Shown: positions 33,700-42,037 of the stretch, in pieces | Layout: every line of letters begins with the position of its first letter | Position numbering within the stretch: position 1 is the stretch's first letter | Made by a program: the position numbers and the translations under genes | Assembly: GCF_048820895.1 (NCBI RefSeq) | Contig: NZ_JBMERQ010000001.1 | Span: forward strand, 620,001-684,000 | Origin: Cribrihabitans_A neustonicus | GTDB taxonomy: Bacteria; Pseudomonadota; Alphaproteobacteria; Rhodobacterales; Rhodobacteraceae | Direction of reading: 5' to 3' | Length of the DNA: 64,000 nucleotides | Notes under the pieces: generated by a model | The model's database searches: none | What the model saw: the letters and a program-made list of their open reading frames with translations, nothing else | What the model was told of the DNA's origin: nothing

Positions 33700-36600
33700 T
33701 CAGCTGCAGCCGGATGTGCCGCCGCAGGTATTGCACTTCATGCAGGTGCCGTTGCGCACCAGCGTGTAGTTGCCGCATTCGCCGCAAGCCTCGCCTTCGT
33801 AGCCTTGCATCTTTGCTTTCACGCGCGCGTCCATGCCGGCGGAGCTTTGCGCCGATGACTGCTCGGATGTCTCCGGGACCAGCGTCTGCAGCGCCCGGAC
33901 CGGATCTGTGCCGGTGCCAAGCGCAGTGACATCACCCTGGCCGCCTTGCAGCACTACCAGTTCCTGCGGCAGCCGCTTGCGCAGGTAGCCGGTGGAGGAG
34001 ATCTGCTTCAGCACTTCCAGCGAGCGGCTGGCCGCGCTCTCGCTCAGCTCGGTGAGGTTGGAGACACCCTCCTCCTCGCCGCGGCCAAGATCGTCGAAAG
34101 TGGCGCCTTCCGGCTTTACATGGGCCAAATCGGTGCGGTCGAGGTAGGAAACCGCCAGCTCGCGGAACACGTAGTCAAGGATAGAGGTCGCGTTCTTGAT
34201 CGAGTCGTTGCCCTGGACCATGCCTGCGGGCTCGAACTTGGTGAAGGTGAATGCGTCGACGAACTCCTCCAGCGGCACGCCGTATTGCAGGCCGACGGAA
34301 ACCGCGATGGCGAAGTTGTTCATCATCGCCCGGAAGCCTGCGCCCTCCTTGTGCATGTCGATGAAGATCTCGCCCAGGGTGCCGTCTTCGTACTCGCCGG
34401 TGCGCAGGTAAACCTTGTGGCCGCCGACCACCGCCTTCTGGGTGTAGCCCTTGCGGCGGTGCGGCATCTTGGTGCGATGGCTGCGCACCAGCTCCTTCAC
34501 CACCACCTTCTCGATGATCTTTTCCGCCAGCACGGCGGCCTTTTCCTGCTGCGAGCCGCTTTCCAGCACCTCGGCGGCCTCGTCGTCATCCTCGACCAGG
34601 GCGGCCGCCAGCGGCTGGCTCAGCTTGGAGCCGTCGCGGTAAAGCGCATTGGCCTTGATGCCGAGGCTCCAGCTCAGCTCATAGGCGTTCTGGCAATCCT
34701 CGATGGTGGCCGAGTTCGGCATGTTGATGGTCTTGGAGATCGCGCCCGAGATGAAGCTCTGCGCTGCCGCCATCATGCGGATGTGGCTGTCCACGCTGAG
34801 GTAGCGGGTGCCCTTCTTGCCGCAGGGGTTGGCGCAGTCGAAGATCGCGTAATGCTCTTCCTTCAGATGCGGCGCGCCCTCGAGCGTCATGGTTCCGCAG
34901 ACGTGGTCGTTTGCCGCCTCAATATCGGCCTTGGTGAAGCCGAGGTGGCGCAGCAGGTCGAAGGTCGGATCGTTCAGCTTCGGCCCCGGGATGCCGAGCA
35001 CGCCGGTGCAGAAATCCTCGCCCAAGGTCCACTGGTTGAAGACAAAGCGCACGTCGAAGGCGGATTCCAGCGCGGCGTCGATCTTGGCAATCTCGGCCGG
35101 GCCAAACCCGTGCCCCGCCAGCGAGGTGTGGTTGATCGCGGGCGCATTGGCGATGCTGCCATGGCCCACCGCGTAGGAGACAATATCGGCGATCTCGGCC
35201 GAGGAATAGCCCAGCCCTTCAAGCGCCGAGGGCACCGAGCGGTTGATGATCTTGAAGTAGCCGCCGCCGGCCAGCTTCTTGAACTTCACCAGCGCGAAGT
35301 CCGGCTCGATACCGGTGGTGTCGCAGTCCATCACCAGGCCGATGGTGCCGGTCGGGGCAATCACCGTGGTCTGGGCGTTGCGGTAGCCGTACTTTTCGCC
35401 CAGCTCCAGCGCTTCGTCCCAGGCACCGGCGGCAAGGCCTGCCAGCAGCGGGTCGGCGCAATTGGCAATGTCGAGCGGCACCGGCTTCACCGAGAGCTGC
35501 TCGTAGCCCTCCTCCAGCCCGCGCGCGGCGGTGCGGTGGTTGCGGATCACCCGCAGCATGTGCTCGGCGTTCTTGGCATACCCGGGGAAGGCGCCCAGCT
35601 CCGCCGCCATTTCGGCCGAGGTGGCATAGGCGATGCCGGTCATCAGCGCCGACAGCGCGCCGCACAGGGAGCGGCCCTCGTCGCTGTCGTAGCTGTAGCC
35701 CATGTTCATCAGGAGGCCGCCGATATTGGCATAGCCCAGGCCCAGGGTGCGGAAATCGTAGGAACGCTGCGCGATTTCCTTCGAGGGGAACTGCGCCATC
35801 ATCACCGAGATTTCCAGCGTCACCGTCCACAAGCGGCAGGCGTGCATGAAGTCATCGGCCTGGAATTTGCCGTCCTCGAGGAAGGTGAGCAGGTTCAGCG
35901 ACGCCAGGTTGCAGGCGGTGTCGTCGAGGAACATGTACTCGGAACAGGGGTTCGAGCCGCGGATCTCGCCATCTGCCGGGCAGGTGTGCCACTCGTTCAC
36001 TGTGTCGTGGAACTGGATGCCCGGATCGGCGCAGGCCCAGGCGGCGTGGCCCACCTTCTCCCACAGGTCACGCGCCCGCACCACCTTGGCAACGCGGCCG
36101 TCGGTGCGGTTGATCAGCTCCCAGTCGGCGTCTTTTTCGACCGCATGCAGGAAAGCATTGGTGACGCGGATCGAGTTGTTGGAGTTTTGGCCCGAAACCG
36201 AGCTGTAGGCCTCGCTGTCCCAGTCGGTGTCATAGGTCGGGAACTCGATCGAGGTATGGCCCTGCTTGGCGTAGTCCAGCACCCGCTTGATGTAGGTCTC
36301 CGGGATCGCGACCTTCTTGGCCTCGCGCACCGCCGCCTTCAGCCTGCTGTTCACCGCCGGGTCATAGGCATCCGCCTCGGCGCCGTCCCAGCCGCGGATC
36401 GCCTCGAAGATACCGTTCAGCATCTTCTCGTGCATCTTGGAACCCGCGACGATGGAGGCGACCTTCTGCTCCTCGATCACCTTCCAGTCGATGAATTGCT
36501 CAATATCGGGGTGATCGGCGTCGACGATCACCATTTTTGCTGCCCGACGGGTTGTCCCGCCCGATTTGATTGCGCCCGCCGCGCGGTCGCCGATCTTCAA

Positions 36601-37347
36601 AAAGCCCATCAGGCCGGAGGACTTGCCGCCGCCGGACAGTGCCTCACCCTCGGCGCGCAGGTGGGAAAAGTTCGTGCCGGTGCCGGAGCCGTATTTGAAC
36701 AGCCGCGCCTCGCGCACCCAAAGATCCATGATGCCGCCATCCTGCACCAGGTCATCGCTCACCGACTGGATGAAGCAGGCGTGCGGCTGCGGGTGCTCGT
36801 AGGCAGAGGCGGATTTGGTCAGCTTGCCGGTTTTGTAGTCGACATAGTGGTGCCCCTGCGCCGGGCCGTCGATGCCGTAGGCCCAGTGCAGCCCGGTGTT
36901 GAACCACTGCGGCGAGTTCGGTGCCGCGCGCTGGGTCGCGAGCATGAAGCGCATCTCGTCATAATAGGCGCGGGCGTCTTCCTCGCTGGTGAAATAGCCG
37001 CCCTTCCAGCCCCAATAGGCCCAGGCGCCCGCCAGCCGGTCGAACACCTGCTTGGAGGAGGTCTCGCCGCCCATTTCCGCGCCCTCGTCGGGCACTGCGC
37101 GCCACAGGAACTCGGGCACGCCCTTCTCGCGCACCTTCTTGAGCCGCGACGGAACGCCCGCCTTGCGGAAGTATTTCTGCGCGATCACATCGCTGGCGAC
37201 CTGGCTCCAGGTGGCGGGCACTTCGATGTTGTCGAGGCGGAAAACGATGGTCCCGTCGGGGTTGCGGATCTCCGAGGCCGTCTTGGCAAAAGCCAGCCCG
37301 GCATAGGCGTCCTGCCCGGGTTTCGTGTATTTCCGTTCGATCTTCAT
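33700..37347 (-). CDS. nrdJ: Adenosylcobalamin-dependent (class II) ribonucleotide reductase
   Basis: Reduces ribonucleotides to deoxyribonucleotides with coenzyme B12, with or without oxygen. The 1215-residue chain contains RAAPNSPQWFNTGLHWAYG, YGSGTGTNFSHLRAEGE, NPCSEYMFLDDTACNLASLNL with active-site Cys/Glu, and a C-terminal zinc-ribbon-like tail (CGECGNYTLVRNGTCMKCN, then CGGTSGCS). ATG 37347 begins MKIERKYT; the frame extends further upstream without support. No class I genes are in the window. Paired NrdR-like boxes lie about 170-220 bases upstream. Confidence 0.96.
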   Translation of the reverse strand: MKIERKYTKPGQDAYAGLAFAKTASEIRNPDGTIVFRLDNIEVPATWSQVASDVIAQKYFRKAGVPSRLKKVREKGVPEFLWRAVPDEGAEMGGETSSKQVFDRLAGAWAYWGWKGGYFTSEEDARAYYDEMRFMLATQRAAPNSPQWFNTGLHWAYGIDGPAQGHHYVDYKTGKLTKSASAYEHPQPHACFIQSVSDDLVQDGGIMDLWVREARLFKYGSGTGTNFSHLRAEGEALSGGGKSSGLMGFLKIGDRAAGAIKSGGTTRRAAKMVIVDADHPDIEQFIDWKVIEEQKVASIVAGSKMHEKMLNGIFEAIRGWDGAEADAYDPAVNSRLKAAVREAKKVAIPETYIKRVLDYAKQGHTSIEFPTYDTDWDSEAYSSVSGQNSNNSIRVTNAFLHAVEKDADWELINRTDGRVAKVVRARDLWEKVGHAAWACADPGIQFHDTVNEWHTCPADGEIRGSNPCSEYMFLDDTACNLASLNLLTFLEDGKFQADDFMHACRLWTVTLEISVMMAQFPSKEIAQRSYDFRTLGLGYANIGGLLMNMGYSYDSDEGRSLCGALSALMTGIAYATSAEMAAELGAFPGYAKNAEHMLRVIRNHRTAARGLEEGYEQLSVKPVPLDIANCADPLLAGLAAGAWDEALELGEKYGYRNAQTTVIAPTGTIGLVMDCDTTGIEPDFALVKFKKLAGGGYFKIINRSVPSALEGLGYSSAEIADIVSYAVGHGSIANAPAINHTSLAGHGFGPAEIAKIDAALESAFDVRFVFNQWTLGEDFCTGVLGIPGPKLNDPTFDLLRHLGFTKADIEAANDHVCGTMTLEGAPHLKEEHYAIFDCANPCGKKGTRYLSVDSHIRMMAAAQSFISGAISKTINMPNSATIEDCQNAYELSWSLGIKANALYRDGSKLSQPLAAALVEDDDEAAEVLESGSQQEKAAVLAEKIIEKVVVKELVRSHRTKMPHRRKGYTQKAVVGGHKVYLRTGEYEDGTLGEIFIDMHKEGAGFRAMMNNFAIAVSVGLQYGVPLEEFVDAFTFTKFEPAGMVQGNDSIKNATSILDYVFRELAVSYLDRTDLAHVKPEGATFDDLGRGEEEGVSNLTELSESAASRSLEVLKQISSTGYLRKRLPQELVVLQGGQGDVTALGTGTDPVRALQTLVPETSEQSSAQSSAGMDARVKAKMQGYEGEACGECGNYTLVRNGTCMKCNTCGGTSGCS

Positions 37348-37518
37348 GCCCTGCCCCTTCTCAAGCTGCATCTCACTTGCCGGATGCGCCCCTGCACCCG
37401 CCGCCGGCCGTCCCGAATGCGTCATCGCACTGTGCAACCCCGCGCACTGCCGCGGCCCTCACCGGCCTGTTACAAACCTGTTAGCAATGTTCCGGCGTTG
37501 TTGCTTCTGGCTCCTGAT

Positions 37519-37565
37519 CTACAATATCTGGTGTCAGCGCAACCGGTGAACACAATTTGACGTAT
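37519..37565 (-). promoter_or_regulatory. Paired NrdR-box-like sites upstream of nrdJ
   Basis: Read on the minus strand, ACACCAGATATTGTAG (37534-37519) matches the NrdR consensus ACACWATATATWGTGT at 12 of 16 positions. On the plus strand, ACACAATTTGACGTAT (37550-37565) matches at about 10 of 16. Their starts are 31 bases apart, the helical spacing that NrdR repressor pairs need. NrdR is the ATP/dATP-sensing repressor of ribonucleotide reductase genes. The second site is weak, so this is a strong candidate but not proven. Confidence 0.6.
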
Positions 37566-37989
37566 TCGGACACAAGTGGTCAATGCAAATTTTCGGGCTG
37601 ACACCCGATCTTTCCTGTTGACGCTCCCGAGGCCTTACCGGGCCGTGCCGGACGGTTTGATTCATCCACAGCCTTTAATGGGGCGGCGGCGCACAACACT
37701 GACGGCTTCCCTTCTAATTTCTTACGGAAAGGTAAAGGTTTGCGACCGGTCAGAGCTGTTGCTGGCAGACCAGCACGGCGGCTGCCAGCGCAAATCATCC
37801 ACATGCGGCTTCTTTGCATCGTCACCAAGTTTTTTTCTAGCTTGAAACATTCTGCCGCTGCAGCAAGGCCGGCAGATGATGCCTGTTCGCGGCAAAGGGT
37901 TGAGAAAGGGTTAATGTGCAAAATTCACGAACGCAGCCGTCAACCATGCCCGCCCGCAGGCGCAAATCAAAGAAACTCTGAGTGGAAAG
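37566..37989. other. Intergenic region between nrdJ control region and tRNA-Pro
   Basis: About 420 bases without a convincing gene. Two copies of TCATCCACA (37662-37670 and 37795-37803) differ by one base from the DnaA box TTATCCACA. On the minus strand TTGACC (complement of 37577-37582) could be an nrdJ -35 element. ORFs here look random. No cobalamin-riboswitch core was seen. Confidence 0.4.
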
Positions 37990-38066
37990 TGGTCGGGGCG
38001 GCGAGATTCGAACTCACGACCCCCTGTACCCAAAACAGGTGCGCTACCAGACTGCGCCACGCCCCG
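37990..38066 (-). tRNA. tRNA-Pro (anticodon UGG)
   Basis: A 77-base tRNA with encoded CCA (TGG at 37990-37992 on the plus strand). The acceptor CGGGGCG pairs with CGCCCCG and the discriminator is A. The anticodon arm CCTGT-TTTGGGT-ACAGG gives UGG. The T-loop is GTTCGAATC. The D-arm text GCGCAGTCTGGTAGCGC is typical of proline tRNAs. Confidence 0.95.
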
Positions 38067-38109
38067 GACCGTGCGCCTTCCTATCGCCGCAAATCTGATT
38101 TGAAAAGCC

Positions 38110-38580
38110 CTAACAGGGCCAAACCGCTGTTTCTTGCGAAAAAACCGGGTGCCGTAGCTGGCTGCCCTTGGCAATGCCATGGCGCCGGGCCAGCCCGCCG
38201 TTGATTTCCAGCACCGCGAAAACTTCGCCGCCGCCGGAAATCGGTGTCAGATCGCCCGGCACAGCGTTCTCATGCACCAAGGTGACAGTGCCATTCGCAT
38301 CGAGAAAGATGATATCCAGCGGGATCAGCGTGTTCTTCATCCAGAAGGCCGCAGGCTGCGGCGCGTCGTAGACAAACAGCATCCCCGCACCTTCAGGCAG
38401 GGTTTCGCGGAACATCAGCCCGCGGGCGCGCTCTTCTTCGCTGTCGGCGAGTTCAACCGTGAAAGCCGCCTGCCCCCAATCCCCGCGTAAATCCACGCGA
38501 TCGGGCCGGCATTCCGCCGCGGCAGCGTCGGCAGTCAGAAATATTGCGCCGGCCAGAGCTGTCAAGCTCAGCCGCCGCAC
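38110..38580 (-). CDS. DUF192 family exported protein
   Basis: A 156-residue protein starting at GTG 38580, only four bases after the cold-shock gene's stop, with AGGA in range. The signal peptide RRLSLTALAGAIFLTADAAAA is cut near AEC. The DUF192 fold follows: FTVELADSEEERARGLMFRE, GAGMLFVYDAPQPAAFWMKN, LIPLDIIFLDANGTV. Function unknown; the family is periplasmic or surface-located. It shares an operon with the double cold-shock protein. Confidence 0.88.
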   Translation of the reverse strand: MRRLSLTALAGAIFLTADAAAAECRPDRVDLRGDWGQAAFTVELADSEEERARGLMFRETLPEGAGMLFVYDAPQPAAFWMKNTLIPLDIIFLDANGTVTLVHENAVPGDLTPISGGGEVFAVLEINGGLARRHGIAKGSQLRHPVFSQETAVWPC

Positions 38581-38584
38581 GGCG

Positions 38585-39124
38585 TCAGTCCTGCTCGGAA
38601 GGCAGCAGCGCCGCCTCCCAGGCCAGCACCTCAACCGCCATACGGCCGCGTTTGCCGTCGATCACCCGCATCGACAGCGCCTCGCCCGGCTGCAGGTCTG
38701 CCAGCCCGGACTGACGCAGAACCTCGACATGCAGGAACACATCCTCGCTGCGGCCGAACACATTGGCGAAACCGAATCCCTTGCCCTTGTCGAACCACTT
38801 GACCCGGGCCGGCTCCAGCGGCTTGCTCTGTACTGTGCCCATGTCGAGGTTGGCGAAATCGCTCAGCACCGGCGTCTCGTCCCGTTCGGGCGGCGCGATC
38901 GACAGCACCTCGACCGCCTGCACGCCGCGGCCGGTTTCCTGGGTAACCACTTCAATCCGAACGCCGTCCGCCACGGAGCTTTGGCCGAAGTTGCGCAACA
39001 CGTTCACGTGCAAAAGAATGTCGGGGCCGCCCTCGTCAGACACGACAAAGCCGTAGCCCTTGGCCGGGTCGAACCACTTCACGAGCCCCTGAACCCGCTG
39101 CAAGCTGCTCAGATCTTCTGCCAC
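38585..39124 (-). CDS. Cold-shock protein with two CSD domains
   Basis: A 179-residue nucleic-acid-binding protein with two cold-shock domains, at about 10-75 (VKWFDPAKGYGFVVSDEGGPDILLH) and 105-170 (VKWFDKGKGFGFANVFG, then EDVFLHVEVL). Each has the RNP1-like GYGFV/GFGFA and RNP2-like ILLH/VFLH patches. The domains are joined by an acidic linker. Single-domain CspA is about 70 residues, so this is the tandem alphaproteobacterial form. The 133-base AT-rich gap upstream likely carries its promoter. Confidence 0.92.
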   Translation of the reverse strand: MAEDLSSLQRVQGLVKWFDPAKGYGFVVSDEGGPDILLHVNVLRNFGQSSVADGVRIEVVTQETGRGVQAVEVLSIAPPERDETPVLSDFANLDMGTVQSKPLEPARVKWFDKGKGFGFANVFGRSEDVFLHVEVLRQSGLADLQPGEALSMRVIDGKRGRMAVEVLAWEAALLPSEQD

Positions 39125-39257
39125 GAAACTCTTCCCACTGCGTTTTTTATTATAGTCATAAACTGATGCGCGATTTCAGTTATTGAGTTCAAGTATTAAA
39201 TTTTACCATTGTCGCAAATCTTATATTGACGCTGGGTCAAAAATCCCAATCGGGCAA

Positions 39258-39863
39258 TCAGGGGTTGAGGCGGACAATTTCCCAACGCGCATTTGGGTTT
39301 TCTCGGCGCCAGCGGAACCGGTCATGCAGGCGGAAGGCGCCATCGGCCCAGAATTCGATCTCCAGCGGCACGATCCGGTAACCGCCCCAGAACGGCGGGC
39401 GGTCCGGGTTCGGGCCCTGCTGCGCGGTCACCTTGGCGACCTCGGCCATCAGGGCGCCACGGCTGGCCAGGGGCTGCGACTGGCGGGAAGCCCACGCGCC
39501 GAGGCGGCTCTTGAGCGAGCGCGAGCGGAAATATTCATCGGCCTGCGGCCCGTCCTCGCGGCTCACCGTGCCGCGCACGCGGATCTGGCGGCGCAGCGAT
39601 TTCCAATGCATCACAAAAGCCGCCTTGCCGGTCGCCTCAAGCTCTTGCGCCTTGGCGCTTTCGTAGTTGGTGAAGAAGACAAAGGCACCGTCCTCGATCT
39701 CCTTCAGGAGCACCATGCGGGCATTCGGCAGCCCGTCCGCATCCACCGTCGCGAGGGCAATGGCATTGGGATCATTCGGCTCGCTGTTTTCCGCTTCTGC
39801 CAGCCAGGCGCGCGCAATGGCAAAGGGGTCCTCGCCTGCAAAGATTCCGGAGCGGTCGGACAT
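39258..39863 (-). CDS. pdxH: Pyridoxamine 5'-phosphate oxidase
   Basis: An FMN enzyme that makes pyridoxal 5'-phosphate from PNP or PMP. The 201-residue protein has ATVDADGLPNARMVLLKEI, FFTNYESAKAQEL, FHWKSLRRQIRVRG-type FMN/PLP-binding text, and the C-terminal FWADGAFRLHDRFRWRRE, in which the conserved RxH-type substrate residues lie. AGGAGG precedes ATG 39863. It is divergent from fabI. Confidence 0.95.
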   Translation of the reverse strand: MSDRSGIFAGEDPFAIARAWLAEAENSEPNDPNAIALATVDADGLPNARMVLLKEIEDGAFVFFTNYESAKAQELEATGKAAFVMHWKSLRRQIRVRGTVSREDGPQADEYFRSRSLKSRLGAWASRQSQPLASRGALMAEVAKVTAQQGPNPDRPPFWGGYRIVPLEIEFWADGAFRLHDRFRWRRENPNARWEIVRLNP

Positions 39864-40006
39864 GGGGCACCTCCTGGCGGGCATTTCACTGTTCGGGGGG
39901 GAAGTTATGCAGCTTCAGCCACCGCCACAAGGGCGTGCGCTCTTGATGCGCGGCGCGGGGCATACTAAAGGTCGCATAATTAACAGATCACAGGCGGAGA
40001 ACCTGC

Positions 40007-40813
40007 ATGTCTAGTCAACTGATGGCCGGTAAGCGCGGCCTCATCATGGGCCTGGCCAACGACAAATCCATCGCATGGGGCATTGCCAAGGCCTGCGCCG
40101 ATGCCGGGGCCGAACTCGCCTTTTCCTATCAGGGCGAGGCACTGAAGAAGCGGGTCGATCCGCTGGCGGCGCAACTGGGCAGCGAAATTGTTCTGCCGTG
40201 TGACGTCTCCGACGAGGCCTCGATCGACGCGCTTTTCGCCGGCCTTGAGGAGAAATGGGGCAAGCTGGACTTCGTGGTGCATGCCATCGGCTTCTCCGAC
40301 AAGAACGAGCTGCGCGGCCGCTATGTCGACACCAGCCGCTCGAACTTCCAGATGACCATGGACATTTCCGTGTTCTCCTTCACCGCCGTTGCCAATCGCG
40401 CCGAGAAGCTGATGAGCGAAGGCGGCTCGATGCTCACCCTGACCTATTACGGCGCAGAGCAGGTTATGCCGCATTACAATGTGATGGGCGTCGCCAAGGC
40501 GGCGCTGGAAGCGTCGGTCAAATACCTGGCCGAGGACCTGGGCAAGGACGGCATCCGTGTCAATGCGATCTCCGCCGGGCCAATCAAGACGCTGGCCGCC
40601 TCGGGCATCGGCGACTTCCGCTACATCATGAAGTGGAACGAGTACAACTCTCCCCTGCGCCGCAACGTGACCACTGATGATGTCGGCAAGTCGGCGCTTT
40701 ACCTGCTGTCGGATCTCAGCTCCGGGGTGACCGGTGAAAACTTGCATGTGGACGCTGGCTACCACGTGATCGGCATGAAGGCGGTTGACGCGCCGGACAT
40801 CGAAAAACGCTAA
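40007..40813 (+). CDS. fabI: Enoyl-[acyl-carrier-protein] reductase (NADH)
   Basis: The last reductive step of the fatty acid elongation cycle. A 268-residue short-chain dehydrogenase-fold enzyme with the FabI form of the cofactor site, GLANDKSIAWGIAKA, a VVHAIGFSDKNEL block, and the catalytic Tyr-x6-Lys pattern YNVMGVAKAALEASV. Triclosan-type inhibitors target this class. It has its own promoter region (39864-40006) divergent from pdxH, and it ends one base before the convergent SRPBCC gene's stop. Confidence 0.95.
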   Translation: MSSQLMAGKRGLIMGLANDKSIAWGIAKACADAGAELAFSYQGEALKKRVDPLAAQLGSEIVLPCDVSDEASIDALFAGLEEKWGKLDFVVHAIGFSDKNELRGRYVDTSRSNFQMTMDISVFSFTAVANRAEKLMSEGGSMLTLTYYGAEQVMPHYNVMGVAKAALEASVKYLAEDLGKDGIRVNAISAGPIKTLAASGIGDFRYIMKWNEYNSPLRRNVTTDDVGKSALYLLSDLSSGVTGENLHVDAGYHVIGMKAVDAPDIEKR

Positions 40814-40814
40814 G

Positions 40815-41282
40815 TCAGCTTCTGCGCCGGGCCAGCTCCCGGCGCAGCCCTTCCAGGCCCCGCGCCATGGCCCAGCGGTGATTTGCCGCGAAGGCGGGCC
40901 ACAAGACCGGCGCCAGCAGCCGTAGCACCGGCTTGCCCACCGCCACCCGCCAGTCATAGCGGATATCGGCGGTCTCGCCCTCCTGGACCAGCCGCCAGAT
41001 CCCTTGCCCCTCAAGATCGCCGCTGGCCCGGATTTTCCAGCCGTGCGGGCGGTTGGCCTCCGTCACTTCTCCGATCCACCGCAGCGTATAAGGCAGTCGG
41101 CCGCGGGTGAGGAACGCCACCCTGCGCCCGACCCCATCCTCGCTGCCCGCCTCCAGGATCTGCACGTCGAGGTAGACGTCGCCCCACCACTCCGGGAAAC
41201 GGGTCACATCACCCAGCACCTCGGACACGTCCTCGATCCGGGCCGGCACGCGCCAGCGGCTTGTCAGCAAGCGGGGTTTCAT
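40815..41282 (-). CDS. SRPBCC (START-like) family protein
   Basis: A 155-residue protein with the helix-grip ligand-binding fold: RWRVPARIEDVSEVLGDVTRFPEWW at the N-terminus, central strands, and a long C-terminal helix region (AANHRWAMARGLEGLRRELA). The closest general class is polyketide cyclase/dehydrase-like proteins. The ligand is unknown. The start is ATG 41282, divergent from gpt. Confidence 0.82.
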   Translation of the reverse strand: MKPRLLTSRWRVPARIEDVSEVLGDVTRFPEWWGDVYLDVQILEAGSEDGVGRRVAFLTRGRLPYTLRWIGEVTEANRPHGWKIRASGDLEGQGIWRLVQEGETADIRYDWRVAVGKPVLRLLAPVLWPAFAANHRWAMARGLEGLRRELARRRS

Positions 41283-41354
41283 GCCTCGGAGTCTAGCACA
41301 CTTCCCTTTGCGGCGCTGTTCGAGTATGCCTGCGCAAAAAACATGGAGATCGTG

Positions 41355-41858
41355 ATGACCGACCGCCTGCCGCATGAAAAGGGCTTTCACATCAGCTGGG
41401 ACCAGATCCACCGCGACTCCCGCGCGCTGGCCTGGCGCCTCGACGGGCAGGGCCCGGGCGACGGCACCTGGCGCGCGGTAGTGGCGATCACCCGCGGTGG
41501 CATGGCGCCGGCCATGATCGTCAGCCGCGAGCTCGGCATCCGCACCGTCGACACCATCTCGGTGCAGTCCTACCACCATCAGGCCCAGGGTGAGGCCGAG
41601 GTGCTGAAATCCCCCGACCAGGCGCTGATGGGTGACGGCGAGGGGGTGCTGGTGGTGGACGATCTGGTCGACAGCGGCAAGACGCTGGAACTGGTCCGCA
41701 AGCTCTATCCCAAGGCGCATTTCGCCACCGTCTACGCCAAGCCGCAAGGCCGCCCGATGGTCGACACCTTCATCACCGAAGTGAGCCAGGACACCTGGAT
41801 TTTCTTCCCCTGGGACATGGCGCTGCAGTATGTCGAGCCCTACCGCGGCAAAGACTGA
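41355..41858 (+). CDS. gpt: Xanthine phosphoribosyltransferase
   Basis: Salvages xanthine and guanine to their nucleotides with PRPP. The 167-residue type I PRTase has VAITRGGMAPAMIVSRELGIR and the PRPP loop VLVVDDLVDSGKTLE. The C-terminal IFFPWDMALQ block is typical of the Gpt group. ATG 41355 with GGAG 7 bases upstream is preferred to the ATG at 41343. A strong terminator follows. Confidence 0.93.
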   Translation: MTDRLPHEKGFHISWDQIHRDSRALAWRLDGQGPGDGTWRAVVAITRGGMAPAMIVSRELGIRTVDTISVQSYHHQAQGEAEVLKSPDQALMGDGEGVLVVDDLVDSGKTLELVRKLYPKAHFATVYAKPQGRPMVDTFITEVSQDTWIFFPWDMALQYVEPYRGKD

Positions 41859-41883
41859 TCCTGTCCTCGCTAAACGCTGGCTG

Positions 41884-41911
41884 AGGCGTGCCTCGCGAGG
41901 CGCGCCTTTTT
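41884..41911 (+). terminator. Factor-independent terminator of gpt
   Basis: An 11-bp stem AGGCGTGCCTC/GAGGCGCGCCT (41884-41894 with 41897-41907, one G-U pair) runs straight into TTTTT ending at 41911. It begins 25 bases after the gpt stop. The nominal loop is two bases, so the top pair must open. Confidence 0.8.
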
Positions 41912-42037
41912 ACGTGCATTACGCCGGACGCGTAACCGCCTATTTTCCTTGAGCCGCCGCGGGGGGCGTGCCAGACAGGGCGGCGCAAGGCGCGCTGGCG
42001 CCGCGCCTAACGACAGACAGGCCCCAGGAAACCGTTC

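Noticed and set aside
33946..37560. A 1204-codon open frame on the plus strand, antisense to nrdJ
   Set aside because: It mirrors nrdJ codon structure in a GC-rich genome. The protein is low-complexity His/Arg/Gly/Val without a domain, while nrdJ on the other strand is unambiguous.
37348..37989. Cobalamin riboswitch before the B12-dependent nrdJ
   Set aside because: I could not find the conserved B12-box core or the expected arms. The paired NrdR-like sites explain the region better.
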